Notes under the pieces: model-generated | Database searches by the model: none | Told to the model about the DNA's origin: nothing | The model's input: only the letters and a program-made list of their open reading frames with translations | Assembly (NCBI RefSeq): GCF_000374065.1 | Contig: NZ_KB893253.1 | Coordinates: 1 to 64,000, forward strand | DNA: 64,000 nucleotides | From: Spirosoma luteum DSM 19990 | GTDB taxonomy: Bacteria; Bacteroidota; Bacteroidia; Cytophagales; Spirosomataceae | Direction: 5' to 3' | Made by a program: the position numbers and the translations under genes | Part shown: positions 62,147-64,000 of the stretch, in pieces | Layout: every line of letters starts with the position of its first letter | Position numbering within the stretch: the stretch's first letter is position 1

Positions 62147-63400
62147 TTACCGCCTATCAATTCGATACAGTCTTCCCCCGTCCGTAATGGCATACAAGGC
62201 TCCGTCCGTCCCCTGGGTTATATCCCGAAAACGCTGGCCCTCACTCGCCAGCAATCGTTCCTCACCAACTACCCGATTATTTTCAATCACCAGCCGGACA
62301 ATGTGCATCCCACTCAGCGCGCCAATAAACAGATTATTCTGCCACTCCGGGATGCGATTACCGCTGTAGAAGGTCATGCCACTGGGCGACACCACCGGGT
62401 CCCAGTAATAAACGGGTTGCTCCATACCAGCCCGTTGCTGAATGCCTTCCCCCAGGCGTTGTCCACTATATTCAAGCCCATACGTAATGACCGGCCAGCC
62501 ATAGTTGGCTCCGGGTTGAATGTGGTTAATCTCGTCACCTCCTCTGGGACCATGTTCGCTTTGCCAGAGATCTCCTGTTACCGGATGGAGGGCGAGTCCC
62601 TGTGGGTTTCGATGCCCATAGGTATACACCTCGGGACGGGCGCCCGCCTGCGATGCCAGGGGGTTACCAGCCGTGGGCACTCCTTCTTTGGTGATGCGGA
62701 CTATTTTCCCTAGCCCGGAATTCAGTCCTTGTGCCTGAGTACGGGTAACGTTATCGGCGCGTTCTCCTGTGCTGACGAGCAGGTTGCCAGCCTGATCAAT
62801 GACAACCCGACCTCCGTAATGCGCCGTGCCTCGATAAGCTGGCAAGGCGCGGTAGATCACTGCCACGCCCTCGAACCGGGTTTCATCGGGTGACAATTGC
62901 CCTTTGGCTACTGCGGTCAGATTGCCATCGGTAGTTGGTTCTGAAAACACCCAGTACACGGTTCGATTCGTCGAAAAAGCCGGATCGACCCGCACGCCCA
63001 GGAGCCCGCCCTGACCAGCTGGATTGACCGTCGGAATACCAGTAATCGGCTCCCCCAGTCGCCCCGTTGTGGTGGCTATTCTCATAGTACCTGCTTTTTC
63101 CGTAATCAATAGTCGGCCGTCTGGCAAGCTGGTAATGCCCCACGGGCTTCTCAGGGCGGTGGTCAGGACATTGCTTTGGTAACTAGTGGTTGATTGGACA
63201 CCAGCCACCCGGGTTTGTCCGGCAAAAGCTGAGCTATAGGTTGCATTGGGCGGGTTCGTTTCAACCGGTGAACTACTCGTTGTTGTTCCGGAAGTAGGTG
63301 GCGTTGTTCCAGTGGGCGTGGCGGGTGAGTCGCTATTCGATTTGCAGGAAGCTGCCGCCAGGAAGCTACTGGTGGCAATGATCAGCAGTTGAGTTTTCAT
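62147..63400 (-). CDS. PQQ-dependent sugar dehydrogenase-like lipoprotein
   Basis: 417 aa from ATG 63400 (a 27-base upstream extension is possible). Lipobox FLAAASC. GSDH-type six-bladed beta-propeller: SPWGITSLPDGRLLITEKAG, HRNPQGLALHPVTGDLWQSE, HGPRGGDEINHIQPGANYGW, typical of soluble glucose/sorbosone dehydrogenase. Oxidises sugars using PQQ in the periplasm. Confidence 0.88.
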   Translation of the reverse strand: MKTQLLIIATSSFLAAASCKSNSDSPATPTGTTPPTSGTTTSSSPVETNPPNATYSSAFAGQTRVAGVQSTTSYQSNVLTTALRSPWGITSLPDGRLLITEKAGTMRIATTTGRLGEPITGIPTVNPAGQGGLLGVRVDPAFSTNRTVYWVFSEPTTDGNLTAVAKGQLSPDETRFEGVAVIYRALPAYRGTAHYGGRVVIDQAGNLLVSTGERADNVTRTQAQGLNSGLGKIVRITKEGVPTAGNPLASQAGARPEVYTYGHRNPQGLALHPVTGDLWQSEHGPRGGDEINHIQPGANYGWPVITYGLEYSGQRLGEGIQQRAGMEQPVYYWDPVVSPSGMTFYSGNRIPEWQNNLFIGALSGMHIVRLVIENNRVVGEERLLASEGQRFRDITQGTDGALYAITDGGRLYRIDRR

Positions 63401-63432
63401 AGTCGTTGTGTTGAGGAGTAATGTCATTAATG

Positions 63433-63464
63433 GAGAAAGCCGGATTGGCTGATCCGGCTTTCTC
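63433..63464 (-). terminator. terminator after the carboxylesterase
   Basis: gagaaagccgga (63433-63444) and tccggctttctc (63453-63464), perfect 12-bp arms, AT tract after. Located between the dehydrogenase start and the carboxylesterase stop. Confidence 0.85.
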
Positions 63465-63479
63465 TAGTCTTTATTCCAC

Positions 63480-64000
63480 CTAATTAACCTTGATGGAAGT
63501 GGCCGCTTTCTCCATCACATCCAGTCTGGCTTTCCGTTCGTCGGGACCAGCCACTGCCGAGCCGTCTTGTCGAATTTCGAAGACCTCATTCTTTTTAGAA
63601 TCGTACACTGGCCAGTGGGGCAGTCCCTTGCCATTGGGATTGCCTGTCTTGGCGAAGTTGGCCCAGTAGGTATTCATCAGGCTGGCGACTTCTTTATCCT
63701 TTGGTGCCACCGTAACGCCATTCCGATCTCTCAAATTGTCAAATACGTACCCAATTTCGGATGCGTGTGCTGCGCCAAAGCGCATTCGGGCTTGCAAGGC
63801 AGTAGGGACATAGGAAAACAGATACAGGTAGGCAGGCGAGCCTTTGGCGACAAAAGACCTCGCTGAAAAGCGAGCCGGTTCGGCCCAAACTTTATCGGTG
63901 TTGACCAGGGAAAGCATCCTAGCGAAATCAGTGGTACCGTCTGCATCGTAGGCTTTGATCATTTCATCCTTTAGGGGGGTGAATTGAGCTAGCAGCTCTT
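63480..64000 (-). CDS. carboxylesterase type B, C-terminal part (runs off the window)
   Basis: Open to the right edge (LLAQFTPLKDEMIKAYDADG in frame at the end). Catalytic-type His in FGAAHASEIGYVFDNLRD, then TYWANFAKTGNPNGKGLPHW, standard for COesterase family. N-terminal nucleophile elbow lies outside the window. Probably secreted. Confidence 0.88.
   Translation of the reverse strand, partial: ELLAQFTPLKDEMIKAYDADGTTDFARMLSLVNTDKVWAEPARFSARSFVAKGSPAYLYLFSYVPTALQARMRFGAAHASEIGYVFDNLRDRNGVTVAPKDKEVASLMNTYWANFAKTGNPNGKGLPHWPVYDSKKNEVFEIRQDGSAVAGPDERKARLDVMEKAATSIKVN

Noticed and set aside
62096-62713. 205-codon plus-strand frame over the dehydrogenase
   Set aside because: Antisense shadow; no plausible protein pattern, and the opposite strand encodes a clear beta-propeller enzyme.

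Overview
The window looks like a large conjugative plasmid, or an integrated copy of one, from a Bacteroidota bacterium of the Spirosoma/Cytophagales type. The reasons are a CTnDOT-type tra gene set (TraE, F, G, J, K, L, M, N, O and a TraQ-like protein), an iteron origin beside a Rep initiator, ParA, a relaxase/coupling-protein set, hybrid histidine kinases typical of the group, weak Shine-Dalgarno sequences and roughly 50% GC with AT-rich promoters. The genus is an inference; the plasmid nature is read from the gene content. No tRNA, rRNA or CRISPR array was seen.

Layout. 1-561: fused remnants of an IS110-type and an IS3-type transposase. 919-3696: a 925-aa LRR-Roc-COR (Roco) GTPase with a C-terminal region resembling a PD-(D/E)XK nuclease, the best candidate for an undescribed (possibly anti-phage) system; a perfect 48-bp palindrome lies upstream. 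4447-5658: serine recombinase, a res-like site and a divergent unknown gene. 6171-12729: two sensor histidine kinases, a decayed IS3-family copy with a nonsense mutation and a frameshift, and a CheB-type methylesterase. 12730-17900: a gene graveyard (two copies of a small degenerate gene, a glycosidase-like tail, a histidine-kinase tail) around an intact 847-aa alpha/beta hydrolase, bracketed by ~130-bp direct repeats. 17981-20234: a umuD-umuC mutagenic polymerase operon with two small downstream genes, one only 59 aa.

20308-33009 is the replication and accessory part: seven iterons plus a partial one, the Rep gene, a 37-bp inverted repeat bracketing 330 bp, then minus-strand transcription units of mostly unknown small genes (including a RecE-like nuclease, a DUF3846-like protein and an SH3-fold DUF2693-like protein). 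Two of these units are driven by near-identical palindromic promoter regions, and many genes are followed by a hairpin. A TOPRIM primase-like gene and a DUF4099/3945-like gene follow.

33103-53927 is the transfer region. A LytM peptidase, an XRE regulator, the coupling protein, the relaxase and a ribbon-helix-helix accessory protein lie on one side of a ~460-bp control region (candidate oriT plus a dense TTGTCA cluster). parA and the type IV secretion genes lie on the other. A second primase-like gene (zinc-binding, DUF6371-like) closes it.

54134-64000 is metabolic cargo: cupins, a carboxymuconolactone-decarboxylase-like protein, three aldo/keto reductases, a flavodoxin and two DUF4440 proteins (several as duplicated pairs), a divergent AraC regulator, a PQQ-type sugar dehydrogenase lipoprotein and the end of a type B carboxylesterase. 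Redox or electrophile detoxification in the periplasm and cytoplasm is a reasonable but unproven reading.
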